This document shows, piece by piece, positions 37,387 through 45,778 of a stretch of DNA of 64,000 nt; the stretch's first letter is position 1, and each line of letters starts with the position of its first letter. The notes under the pieces are model-generated. The model saw only the letters and a list, made by a program, of their open reading frames with translations, was not told where the DNA came from and ran no database searches. Source of the DNA: JAIOQJ01 sp963718635 (GTDB taxonomy: Bacteria; Planctomycetota; Planctomycetia; Gemmatales; Gemmataceae). The DNA lies in NCBI GenBank assembly GCA_963718635.1, contig OY970367.1:4712001-4776000 (forward strand). The letters are read 5' to 3'. The position numbers were made by a program, and so were the translations under genes.

Positions 37387-37992
37387 ATGGCCGTGGGACG
37401 TCCGTTGACCAGTCGGCAACGTGAGATTTACGAGTATATCTGCAAGCAGGTTGAAGGGCGCGGCTATCCCCCTTCCATCCGCGAAATTGGCGAGGCCTTC
37501 GACATCAAGTCGCCGAACGGTGTGATGTGCCATCTCCGAGCATTGGAGAAAAAAGAGTTAATCAAGCGCCAGGCAAACAATGCTCGGGCAATTCAGATCG
37601 AAGGAATTCGCTCCGGTGGATCGACGCTGCCGCTGCTTGGACTGGTGGCTGCCGGCACTGCCATCGAAGCTGTCGCTCAGGAAGACCGCATCGACCTGAA
37701 CGAGCTGTTCACGGGGAAAGATCATTTCGCATTGAGAGTACGCGGCCGTTCGATGATCGACGACCACATTGATGATGGAGATATCGTGATCCTCCGTAAA
37801 CAAGACCATGCGGACAATGGCGAGCGAGTTGTCGCCATGATCGACCGCGAAGTGACGCTGAAGAAGTTCTACAAGCGCAAAGAAGGCATTCGGCTTGAAC
37901 CTTCCAACGACACCATGTCGCCCATCCTGGTTGAACCCGGGCGCGACATCCAGATTTTAGGCGTTTTGGTCGGCGTGCTTCGGAAATGCTGA
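37387..37992 (+). CDS. lexA: LexA repressor
   Basis: SOS repressor that self-cleaves when RecA filaments form. The N-terminal winged helix (LTSRQREIYEYICKQV, PSIREIGEAFDIKSPNGV) is followed by a cleavage site Ala89-Gly90 in GLVAAGTAIE, catalytic Ser122 in RGRSMIDDHIDDGD and Lys159 in REVTLKKFY. Length 201 is standard. A strong ribosome site AAGGAG (37374-37379) precedes ATG 37387. No recA or imuABC genes are adjacent. Confidence 0.96.
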   Translation: MAVGRPLTSRQREIYEYICKQVEGRGYPPSIREIGEAFDIKSPNGVMCHLRALEKKELIKRQANNARAIQIEGIRSGGSTLPLLGLVAAGTAIEAVAQEDRIDLNELFTGKDHFALRVRGRSMIDDHIDDGDIVILRKQDHADNGERVVAMIDREVTLKKFYKRKEGIRLEPSNDTMSPILVEPGRDIQILGVLVGVLRKC

Positions 37993-38006
37993 AAGGACTA
38001 GGAACG

Positions 38007-39263
38007 TCAACGGCTGTACCAGGCAATCAGTCGGGCCAACTCGCCACGACGGGCGAGGATGCGCCCGCAGAATTGCTGTCGTTTGGACCCGAGCAACGGG
38101 TTGAATCCAAAGTTGTCGTCGACCATGCGCGCCGCCGAGACAATCGCTTCTTCTCTGGGACGATCGTGCAGCGCCCGCGCCAGCCACATGATGGCTGGGA
38201 AAGTGAAAAGAAGCGATTCGAGCCCATCCCACAAAGCGAGTCGGAAATTTGTCGGCCCGAAGAACTGGGCCGAGTCGATTTTTACCTCGTAATAGCGCGA
38301 AAGCAGTCGAGTACTCTCTTCAGAAAGTGCGCCGACCGCTTCTTCACCGCGTTCAAAGGTCGTTGGCGGCATCTGAGCGTTCAAGGCGGGGATGGCGCCG
38401 CTTCCGAGCGCAAAACGACTCGCCGCATTTATTAGCGCCAGACGACCGCGGCGGGAGACGCCCTGATTTTTGCCGGTGTCCTTGCGAGCGTAGATGGCGA
38501 CTGTTTGCCTAAAGAGAATTCGGCCTATCCAACTGGGAGGGGCAACGCCTTCCGGCTTTGCGGGGATGTCGGCATTGATCCCTTGGCTGACGACGCTTAA
38601 GAATTCACTCAAGCGCGTTCCCGAGATCACATCAAAGCGAGCCTGACGGCCGATCTCTACCAACGCAAGCATTTTGCGTAAGCGCCATTCCAGCGGCCGT
38701 CGATTTTCTTGTACGATTTCGCGCAATGATTGAAGCACGAGGTCGATGTCCGACCAGTTCATGCTCTGGCCACGTTGCAACTTCGGAGTGGAAAGCCGAC
38801 GGTCGGCTAACCGCTCCTGACTTTCAAGAGCCTCGGCATATTCACGAATAGCTGATTGATGCGTGGCAACGGGCCTGCCTTGGTCATTCGCTGCCGATGG
38901 ACAGGCAAAGCGCAAACCGACCCGCCAACGATCGCCAGCGGGGGTCAAGACAAATGGGTAAACACGGCAAGCGAGCGGCTTCGCTTCAGCGCCGAACTTG
39001 GCATGGATGCGGCAGCCTCCCGCTTCATTCAGGAAAACGCAACCACCTTCCGAATGGTTCAACCGGTAACGGCCTGTGAGCCATCCACCATCCCATACAA
39101 AGAGCTTTTTGCTCTGCAGCGCTGGATCGGTTTGCCAGCCCTGCGCCTCGATGCGGGCCTTCTCTTCCGGGGTGACTTGTACGCGATACTCACGGCAGCA
39201 ATCCGTGCAGCCGTGACAGTCCCAATTCTGCAGAACCGGCAGCGGTCGAACCGGCAACGGCAT
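38007..39263 (-). CDS. YkgJ/FliB-like Cys-cluster protein
   Basis: From ATG 39263 the N-terminus shows the YkgJ-type cluster: WDCHGCTDCCREYRVQ, then GGCVFL, GGCRIHAKFG and PLACRVYPF, which together provide the conserved cysteines thought to bind a zinc or iron-sulfur centre. A long helical C-terminal part follows (~280 residues: LEWRLRKMLALVEIGRQ, NFRLALWDGLESLLF). Members resemble FliB-like lysine methylases, but no function is proven here. Length 418. It converges with lexA (14-base gap) and its coding start is ~70 bases from tRNA-Ala. Confidence 0.75.
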   Translation of the reverse strand: MPLPVRPLPVLQNWDCHGCTDCCREYRVQVTPEEKARIEAQGWQTDPALQSKKLFVWDGGWLTGRYRLNHSEGGCVFLNEAGGCRIHAKFGAEAKPLACRVYPFVLTPAGDRWRVGLRFACPSAANDQGRPVATHQSAIREYAEALESQERLADRRLSTPKLQRGQSMNWSDIDLVLQSLREIVQENRRPLEWRLRKMLALVEIGRQARFDVISGTRLSEFLSVVSQGINADIPAKPEGVAPPSWIGRILFRQTVAIYARKDTGKNQGVSRRGRLALINAASRFALGSGAIPALNAQMPPTTFERGEEAVGALSEESTRLLSRYYEVKIDSAQFFGPTNFRLALWDGLESLLFTFPAIMWLARALHDRPREEAIVSAARMVDDNFGFNPLLGSKRQQFCGRILARRGELARLIAWYSR

Positions 39264-39334
39264 TGATTTGACCCGACGGCATCGATGGTTATACATCGAT
39301 GCATTCCACAAAAAATGGCGACAAAAAAAAGAAA

Positions 39335-39407
39335 TGGAGCGGAAGGGAGTTGAACCCTCGGCCTCTGCAATGCGAATGCAGCGCTCTCCCAACTGAGCTA
39401 CCGCCCC
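39335..39407 (-). tRNA. tRNA-Ala (anticodon CGC)
   Basis: A 73-base cloverleaf: acceptor GGGGCGG/CCGCTCC, D arm GCTC..GAGC, anticodon arm CTGCA-TTCGCAT-TGCAG with anticodon CGC, T arm GAGGG-TTCAACT-CCCTT, discriminator A. CCA is not encoded. It decodes GCG. Confidence 0.95.
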
Positions 39408-39462
39408 GGCGTCTTTTCATCATAGGAGATGCTTGATTCTTTAGCCAGAGGCAGTAGCAACG

Positions 39463-40638
39463 TCAGGCTACGACCGGCAGGCGTTTGCGTCCGGTCGCGT
39501 TTTGTTCGCGATGAGGCGCTATGCCCGTCGGATGCGTTCTTTCCCAAAGGTCGATCTCTTCGATCAACGCGTCGACCATTTCGGCTTCAACGACATGACG
39601 CACGATTTCACCGGCTCGGAAGATCACGCCTTTGCCATTGCCGGCGGCTATGCCGATGTCGGCCTCGCGCGCTTCGCCGGGGCCGTTTACCACGCAGCCG
39701 AGCACGCTGATCTTGCACGGCGCCGTTCTCCCTTCAAGACGCTTCTCGAGTTCCGCGATGATCTTTTCGAGATCGATCGCCAGTCGGCCGCAGGTCGGGC
39801 AGGCGATCAACTCCGGTTTGCGCACACGGCGTTGCGTCGCTTGAAGAATATCAAAGGCGGCAGCAATCTCCGGCACCGGGTCGCCCAGCAAGCTGATGCG
39901 AATCGTGTCGCCAATGCCATCGAGCAAAATCGGTGCGAGCCCGGCCGCCGACTTGGTGACCGCATACGGCGGCTTGCCGGCTTCCGTCACGCCGATGTGC
40001 GTGGGATAATCGCAATACTGGGCAAAGAGACGATAGGCTTCAACCACGGTCGGCACATCGCTCGACTTCAGCGATACGATCATGTCGTGATAGCCTTCCG
40101 ACTCGGCGATTTCGATATATCGGATAGCGCTCTCGACCATCGCCGGCGGGCAGGGGAAGCCATATTTTTCGACCAGCTCGCGCTCGAGACTGCCGGCATT
40201 GACGCCGATGCGCATGGGCAGGCCGCGTTCTTTTGCTTTGCGGATTACCTGGCGGAACCGATCGTAGCCGCCGATGTTTCCCGGATTGATCCGGATTTTA
40301 TCGACGGGATGATCGAGCGCCATCAGTGCCATTTTGTAATCGAAGTGGATGTCGCAAATGAGCGGGATGCCGATCTGGTTGCGAATGGCGGTCAGGGCGG
40401 AGGCATCTTCCGGCTTGGGCACCGTGACGCGGACCAGTTCGCATTCGACTTCTTCCAATCGTTTGATCTGGGCGATGGTTGCCGCCACATCGAAGGTGTC
40501 CGTCGTCGTCATCGATTGAACGCGGATCGGGTTATTCCCACCGATCACGACGTCGCCCACCTTAACCTCGCGCGTCTTGTGGCGCGGTTTGGCGGGATGT
40601 CGAAGAGCGTCTTTCAGCGGGGTGAGATCGCGCGTCAT
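39463..40638 (-). CDS. ispG: 4-hydroxy-3-methylbut-2-enyl diphosphate synthase (IspG/GcpE)
   Basis: Iron-sulfur enzyme of the MEP isoprenoid pathway, converting methylerythritol cyclodiphosphate to HMBPP. Hallmarks: IRVQSMTTTDTFD, PLICDIHFDYKMAL, KIRINPGNIG, RIGVNAGSLE, and the Cys ligands in CPTCGR and VLGCVVNGPGEAREADIG. Length 391. The frame is intact and the flanking genes unrelated. It is the only MEP gene in the window. Confidence 0.96.
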   Translation of the reverse strand: MTRDLTPLKDALRHPAKPRHKTREVKVGDVVIGGNNPIRVQSMTTTDTFDVAATIAQIKRLEEVECELVRVTVPKPEDASALTAIRNQIGIPLICDIHFDYKMALMALDHPVDKIRINPGNIGGYDRFRQVIRKAKERGLPMRIGVNAGSLERELVEKYGFPCPPAMVESAIRYIEIAESEGYHDMIVSLKSSDVPTVVEAYRLFAQYCDYPTHIGVTEAGKPPYAVTKSAAGLAPILLDGIGDTIRISLLGDPVPEIAAAFDILQATQRRVRKPELIACPTCGRLAIDLEKIIAELEKRLEGRTAPCKISVLGCVVNGPGEAREADIGIAAGNGKGVIFRAGEIVRHVVEAEMVDALIEEIDLWERTHPTGIAPHREQNATGRKRLPVVA

Positions 40639-40737
40639 AAATCGAGTTCCATTCTTAAAAGTCGGTCGATGCCGGCATAGTCAACTCTCACTCATGCGAG
40701 AGTAGGCTAACCGCTCCCATCCTAGTTCCGTAACCTA

Positions 40738-41961
40738 ATGAACGTCAATACGTTGATTCCGAACCTCGCTCCGCCATCCGTTGTCCCGAATTCTATGCGC
40801 ACATTGAAAACATACGCGGCCGACCACCGTTATCTGCTCGAACAAGTCGCGCGGGCGGCCGAATTGAAAGATCCGGTCGTCGTCGATCTCGATGAATTTT
40901 ATGAACCGGTGCTGCGTCATGCCAGGAAAGTCTCCGTCCATCCGATTGAAGGCGTGCTCATCCGCGACTGGGACCCCGACAACCGCCGTATCTTCCCCGG
41001 CATCCAGCTCGGCTGTCGCGTCTACGAAATCGAAGGAATCCGCTTTGCCCGCTCGCGCTTTGCCTACGACAACCACCAAAACGGCTGGGCCTTCGACTTC
41101 ATTGCCCTTGAGCGCAAGAACTATTGCAAGCTTTACCGGATAGCCCTGAAGGCACGCCGCGATTCGGAACCGCTTAGTTCGCCGCCGGTGATGAAACCCG
41201 ATCAGATGGATCTGCTTTGGCAGAACACGATCGGCTATCTCGATCGCGGCAACCTGAGCCGAATCAAAGAATATGGCGGGCGAGCGAAACGAGGCGTGCT
41301 CTTAATGGGCCCGCCCGGCAACGGCAAGACCTCGGCCTGTCGCTGGATCTGGCAGGAATGCCGACGGCGTCGCTGGGAATGGCGGCTCGTTACGCCGGAT
41401 GCCTATCGCCAGGCACGCGGCAACGATAGCATCGAAGAACTATTTAGCGTCGAGAAGCGCGGCATCGTGTTTTTCGACGATATGGATATTGCCCTGCGCG
41501 ACCGCGAATCTGTCCACGAAAGCGAAGATCAGGCAGTGTTTCTCACCGCGCTCGATGGCATCACAGTCAACGAAGGCGTCGTCTTTGTATTTACCACGAA
41601 TTGTTCTCTCGAGCTGATCGACCGCGCCTTCAAACGCCCCGGCCGCATTGACTTGGTCCTCCACTTCGACACGCCCGACCCCGCCCTGCGCCGGGAACTC
41701 GTGCAGCGTTGGCATCCTGAAATTCGTGATAGCCTGAAAATTGACCGTGTCGTTGAATCGACCGATGGCTTCAGCTTTGCCGAGATTGAAGAGTTGAAGA
41801 ACCTGTTGATCATGCACTTCATGGACAAACAGGAATGGAACTGGGAGTGGGCCACCCGGCAACTCGACATCAATCGGCATGAACTCTCAACGCACAAACG
41901 CAAACGGCAGGTCGGATTCGGAGCTATCGATCCGCATCCCAAGGAAGAGGCGCCTTTTTGA
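40738..41961 (+). CDS. AAA-family ATPase of unknown target
   Basis: A ~190-residue N-terminal domain of unknown type (VVVDLDEFYEPVLRHARKVS, HQNGWAFDFIALER) precedes an AAA module: Walker A MGPPGNGKTSACRW, Walker B GIVFFDDMDIALRD, sensor I in FVFTTNCSLELIDRAFKRPG with the arginine-finger region, and a C-terminal lid (FSFAEIEELKNLLIMHFM). Length 407. It is cytoplasmic. It diverges from ispG and is followed by a palindrome-rich gap. Substrate not deducible. Confidence 0.82.
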   Translation: MNVNTLIPNLAPPSVVPNSMRTLKTYAADHRYLLEQVARAAELKDPVVVDLDEFYEPVLRHARKVSVHPIEGVLIRDWDPDNRRIFPGIQLGCRVYEIEGIRFARSRFAYDNHQNGWAFDFIALERKNYCKLYRIALKARRDSEPLSSPPVMKPDQMDLLWQNTIGYLDRGNLSRIKEYGGRAKRGVLLMGPPGNGKTSACRWIWQECRRRRWEWRLVTPDAYRQARGNDSIEELFSVEKRGIVFFDDMDIALRDRESVHESEDQAVFLTALDGITVNEGVVFVFTTNCSLELIDRAFKRPGRIDLVLHFDTPDPALRRELVQRWHPEIRDSLKIDRVVESTDGFSFAEIEELKNLLIMHFMDKQEWNWEWATRQLDINRHELSTHKRKRQVGFGAIDPHPKEEAPF

Positions 41962-41964
41962 CCG

Positions 41965-42195
41965 AGCGGAGCGAAAGTCGTCAGACTTTCGAGAGCGTTC
42001 GACTTTCTCCTACGCTCCTCGTCCAAAAACGGAAATCTGACGACTTCCGCTACGCGTATTCAAAAGTAGCGGAAGTCGTCAGACTTCCGAGATCCTTCGA
42101 CTTTCACCACGGTCCTCGTCCAAAAGCGGAAGTCTGACGACTTCCGCTAGGTTCCTCGTCCAAAAACGGAAGTCTGACGACTTCCGCTACGCTTC
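41965..42195. repeat. Array of GCGGAAGTCGTCAGACTTCCG palindrome arms
   Basis: At least five arms of the same family as at 12311-12450: AAAGTCGTCAGACTTTCG, GGAAATCTGACGACTTCCGC, AGCGGAAGTCGTCAGACTTC, and two of CGGAAGTCTGACGACTTCCG, separated by TCCTCGTCCAAAA spacers. It fills the gap between the ATPase and the SMP-30 gene. Confidence 0.85.
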
Positions 42196-42228
42196 TCTTC
42201 CTAATCATCCCTTTTGAGAGGTTACCTA

Positions 42229-43206
42229 ATGAATCGTTTCGGAGCGCTCATGGCGATTCTTTTACTTCCAGCCGTGGTTAGAAGCGATGATGAGATCTTC
42301 GTCAAGGACGCCGAACTGAAGGTTGAAGCGCCCGGAGGCGGCGAAGGTCCTGCGTGGCATCCCGAACTCGGCGTTTTGATGACGGGACACAATGGCGACA
42401 TCAACCGGCTCGACAAAACAGGCAAGGACGTGTCGGTCTATCGGAAAAACGCCGGTGCGAACGGCTTGCTCTTCGATGCCAGCGGCCGACTATTGGCGTG
42501 TGAAAACGTCAAGCGTCGCATTACGCGGACCGATTTAGATGGCACGATCACGGCGCTGACCGAAAAATTTGATGGCAAGCGTTATAACCAGCCAAACGAC
42601 ATCACGGTCGATTCGCAGGGCCGAATCTACTTCAGCGATCCCTGTTACGGAGATCGCAGCCATCTGGAAATGACCGATGGCGAAGGCAAGATTGTCGAAG
42701 GAGTCTACCGCATTGACCCGGATGGAGGCGTGACACGCGTCATCGGTCGCGAACTCGAACGCCCTAATGGCGTTCTCGTCTCCGCCGACGATAGGTATCT
42801 CTTTGTTGCAGACAACAACAACAATGTACTTGGCGGCGCTCGCAAGCTTTATCGGTTTGATCTAAAGAAAGATGGAAGCGTCGATTTCGCGACCAAGAAA
42901 GTTCTGCACGACTGGACGGACGGCCGAGGGCCGGATGGCATCAAGCAAGATGTAAAAGGCCGACTCTATGTGGCTGCAGGTTCGACCAAACCGAATCAGT
43001 TTGAGCCCGCTAAAGACAAGAAGGCCGGCATCTACGTTTTCGATATCGAAGGTAAGTTGCTTTCTTTTATCGCCGTGCCGAAAGATGAAGTTACGAATTG
43101 TGCTTTCGGGGGTGAAGACCGAAAGACGCTTTACATCACGGCGGGCGGCACGCTATTCAGCATCCGTACGGTAACACCAGGTCGGTTGGTTTGGCCTTCG
43201 AAATAA
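42229..43206 (+). CDS. Secreted SMP-30/gluconolactonase-like beta-propeller
   Basis: A signal peptide (FGALMAILLLPAVVRSDD) precedes a six-bladed propeller: EGPAWHPELGVLMTG, NGLLFDASGRLLACEN, QPNDITVDSQGRIYFSD, RPNGVLVSADDRYLFVAD and GPDGIKQDVKGRLYVAAG. The metal-site Glu (EGPAW), Asn (QPND) and Asn/Asp (RPNG, GPDG) positions are kept, so lactonase activity is plausible. Length ~325. ATG 42229 (MNRFG) is chosen over 42214 because the signal peptide then starts normally. Likely used in sugar degradation. Confidence 0.88.
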   Translation: MNRFGALMAILLLPAVVRSDDEIFVKDAELKVEAPGGGEGPAWHPELGVLMTGHNGDINRLDKTGKDVSVYRKNAGANGLLFDASGRLLACENVKRRITRTDLDGTITALTEKFDGKRYNQPNDITVDSQGRIYFSDPCYGDRSHLEMTDGEGKIVEGVYRIDPDGGVTRVIGRELERPNGVLVSADDRYLFVADNNNNVLGGARKLYRFDLKKDGSVDFATKKVLHDWTDGRGPDGIKQDVKGRLYVAAGSTKPNQFEPAKDKKAGIYVFDIEGKLLSFIAVPKDEVTNCAFGGEDRKTLYITAGGTLFSIRTVTPGRLVWPSK

Positions 43207-43210
43207 AGGA

Positions 43211-43243
43211 AGCTCAGGGCCGCGAAGCGACCCTGAGCTTTTT
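43211..43243 (+). terminator. Rho-independent terminator after the SMP-30 gene
   Basis: The stem AGCTCAGGG / CCCTGAGCT with an 11-base loop is followed by TTTTT. It lies between convergent genes and overlaps the extended end of the YTV gene. Confidence 0.88.
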
Positions 43244-44587
43244 ACGATTCCTAACTTTCAGAAAAATCCTAGCAAACTCAATGGCAGCAGGTGGCTTGGG
43301 CTGGTGCTGCGCAGGCGCCGGAGCGGGACAAGGAACGGCAACTTTGACCACCGTCTCGTATGGCTCGTTGACGTAGTAAGTTTCCATCGTCTTTTCCTTG
43401 GTCGGCACGCATTCCCAAACGATGCGCTTGCCGGTCATCGGCTTGGCAACGCAGTGAGAAACGTTGACGACGACTTCACGGGTCCGTTGCACCGGCTTGC
43501 AGACAATCTGTTCGCAAACCTTGACGGTCGGAACGCACTTGCAAACGTTGACGGTCACTTCTTCGGTCTTCGGCCGACGTTCGATAACCTGGCAGGTGTT
43601 GATCTTCTCAACCGGCACGCATTTCGGAACGTTGACTACGATTTCCTTCTCTACGGCAACGTAGCTGCAAACCGTACGATGGCCGACTCGGGCAACCGGG
43701 GTGCATTTGTTGACAACGACTTCGATTTCTTGGGTCTGGGCAACGCGCTCCATGATCGTTTGCGTAACCTTCTGCTCTTCCATTACTGTCTTGTAGCTGC
43801 AGGTCGGTGCGCACGCGGTAGCCGTGCCACAGCTGCTTGAGGTAGCGCATCCGCCGCGACGGCGGAAAAAGCAACCATGCTTCGGGGCGTCGCAAGTCGG
43901 CTGGGCACAGGCGTCGGCACAAGCTGTTGTCGCTGTGCCGCAAGCCGAGGTAGCAGCGCCACAAGGCTCGGCCGGGACCATGACCTGCTTGCAAACAGTG
44001 ACCGTGCTTTCAACGGTACGCGGTACGCAGGTCCAAGTTGTTACGGACCGCTTTTCTTTGGTCGGAGTTACTACCATTTCCGTGTAGTTGTAATCCTCGA
44101 CCTTCTCAACGCGGTTGTACTCGCAAACCTTACGGCGCTCCTGAACAGTCGTCATTTCCATCACGACCGTTTTGAACGTGCGTTGTACCGGCACGCATTC
44201 GTAGGTCGTCACCATCCGCCTTTCGGGCACGGTGACCATTTGCATGACGGTTACGTTGTAATTGACCTTCTCCTGAACCATCTCGCAGTAGTTCTCGACT
44301 CGCTTCTCAGGAGTGGTAACCCATTCATTCACGGTGTAGCTGTAGTCCACTTCCTTGGAAACCATCTTGTTCACAACGATTTCGACTTCGCGTTGCTTCG
44401 GAACGCAGCGGTAGGCTGTCACCTTTTGGTCGACGTACTGGACCGGGGCGCCGCAATCGGACGGCGCGGCTGCGCAGCCGCCAGCTGCTGCTGTGCCGCA
44501 ACAACCTTTACGGCCGCCGAAAGCCTGGACTTGGGCGTGAAGCAACAAGGCCGCGCCCAGAACGAAACTAAAACGAATGCAGTTCAT
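43214..44587 (-). CDS. Cys-rich YTV-type planctomycete cell-wall protein
   Basis: A signal peptide (RFSFVLGAALLLHAQVQA) is followed by a repetitive Val/Thr/Cys-rich protein with YTV at residue ~84 in VDYSYTVNEWV. Repeats such as RCVPKQREVEIVVNKMV, ECVPVQRTFKTVVMEM, KCVPVEKINTCQV and KCVPTVKVCEQIVCKPVQ carry about one CVP every 25-30 residues. YTV-domain proteins are known in planctomycete walls, where their cysteines are thought to cross-link. As read it ends at 43214 through a terminator, but the adjacent frame gives a TCCH end at 43278-43280, so one indel near 43312 is likely. Start ATG 44587. Confidence 0.8.
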   Translation of the reverse strand: MNCIRFSFVLGAALLLHAQVQAFGGRKGCCGTAAAGGCAAAPSDCGAPVQYVDQKVTAYRCVPKQREVEIVVNKMVSKEVDYSYTVNEWVTTPEKRVENYCEMVQEKVNYNVTVMQMVTVPERRMVTTYECVPVQRTFKTVVMEMTTVQERRKVCEYNRVEKVEDYNYTEMVVTPTKEKRSVTTWTCVPRTVESTVTVCKQVMVPAEPCGAATSACGTATTACADACAQPTCDAPKHGCFFRRRGGCATSSSCGTATACAPTCSYKTVMEEQKVTQTIMERVAQTQEIEVVVNKCTPVARVGHRTVCSYVAVEKEIVVNVPKCVPVEKINTCQVIERRPKTEEVTVNVCKCVPTVKVCEQIVCKPVQRTREVVVNVSHCVAKPMTGKRIVWECVPTKEKTMETYYVNEPYETVVKVAVPCPAPAPAQHQPKPPAAIEFARIFLKVRNRKKLRVASRP

Positions 44588-44976
44588 TACTATTCTCCGT
44601 TCCGCCATCATTGAGGAGAGGCTCGCAACATGAGCGATGGGACCACCGGAAGGGCGGAAGACGCTTCCGGAAAGTCTCGAATCAGAGCGGGATCGCGCAC
44701 CCGCAAGATGTCAATCCTGGTGTTAAATTAAGCCGATCAGAGGATTCGGGCAATTTGTTAAAATCCCCACTCCACACAAAATAACTAAAATGGAGAAAAT
44801 GGAAAGGGAAAACTGGGGAATATATCCCGATCATTTTGTAGGGAACTCTTTTTTACGATTTTGCGGATTGTGCTACCTGTCGGCGAAAACCATGCCTAGA
44901 TTAACAAAATGGCGCGGAAGTGATTGCGGCTGAATCGTTTTGGCTCGCTTTGCCGCCGCTTTTAAAGGAAAAGTCG
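44588..44976. other. Divergent intergenic region upstream of YTV and DUF1080 genes
   Basis: It is AT-rich from ~44720 to 44930. A hairpin CCGGAAG..CTTCCGG (44646-44670) lies ~60 bases before the YTV gene start on the minus strand and may be a leader or operator. Both promoters should be in this gap; I cannot assign them. Confidence 0.4.
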
Positions 44977-45747
44977 ATGCGTCCATCAAAGTATGCCTTT
45001 ACGTTTTTTTGTATAACCACCGTCTTGGCATTAAGTTCGCAGTTTCCTGTCGCCGCAGATGAGAAAAAAGAAGAAGCCGGTTGGGTACAGCTCTTCAACG
45101 GTAAGGACTTGACCGGCTGGAAGATTCATCCAATGCCGAGCCCCAATATCGTGGAAGTCATTACGATTGAAAAAGGCGGCAAAGTGACAGGCTATGACGG
45201 CCGTTTGAAGGCCGACGCACCCAAAAATCCGGCCGTCAAAGGAGAGGGAAAGATTGTTCATCTTTGGCGAGTCGAGGATGGGATGTTGATCGGCTCAGGG
45301 CCGCCGAGCCACCTTTTCAGCGAGCGCGATGATTACACAGATTTTCAGTTTCGCGTCGAAGTGAAGATAAACGACAAGGGCAACAGCGGGCAATACTTTC
45401 GCACCGCGTTCGGGCCTGGCTTCCCGAAAGGCTACGAAACGCAGATCAACGCGACGCATGGCGATCCGGTAAAGACGGGCAGCATCTATCCTGCCACCAA
45501 GGATTTGCGCGACATCAAAGAAATCCAGGTATTAAAAACCGCTCCGCATCAACCGGACGAATTTTTTACTCAGGAAGTGACAGCGATCGGCGATACCATC
45601 ACGGTTGCGGTCAACGGTAAAACAACGGTCGATCATTGGAAGGATCCGCAAGCCCGCTACAAAAAAGGCCACTTTGCTTTACAGGGTCATGATCCCGGCA
45701 CCGTGGTCACATTCAAAAAAGTTGAAGTCAAAGAGTTGAAGAAGTAA
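44977..45747 (+). CDS. Secreted DUF1080 (3-keto-disaccharide hydrolase-like) protein
   Basis: A signal peptide (TFFCITTVLALSSQFPVAA) precedes a jelly-roll DUF1080 domain: GWVQLFNGKDLTGWKIH, LWRVEDGMLIGSG, DYTDFQFRVEVKINDKGNSG, GYETQIN, ITVAVNGKTTVDHW and GHFALQGHDPGTVVTFKKVE. The family is very expanded in planctomycetes and includes 3-keto-glycoside hydrolases. ATG 44977 has AAAGGA upstream. It is followed 31 bases later by clpB, probably by chance. Confidence 0.92.
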   Translation: MRPSKYAFTFFCITTVLALSSQFPVAADEKKEEAGWVQLFNGKDLTGWKIHPMPSPNIVEVITIEKGGKVTGYDGRLKADAPKNPAVKGEGKIVHLWRVEDGMLIGSGPPSHLFSERDDYTDFQFRVEVKINDKGNSGQYFRTAFGPGFPKGYETQINATHGDPVKTGSIYPATKDLRDIKEIQVLKTAPHQPDEFFTQEVTAIGDTITVAVNGKTTVDHWKDPQARYKKGHFALQGHDPGTVVTFKKVEVKELKK

Positions 45748-45778
45748 AGCAAACAAGTTAAAGAAGGAGCGGAACTCG

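Noticed and set aside
39502..40680. 392-residue frame antisense to ispG
   Set aside because: Full overlap with an unmistakable IspG.
43877..44614. 245-residue frame antisense to the YTV gene
   Set aside because: His/Arg-rich mirror of the Cys/Val repeats; no support.
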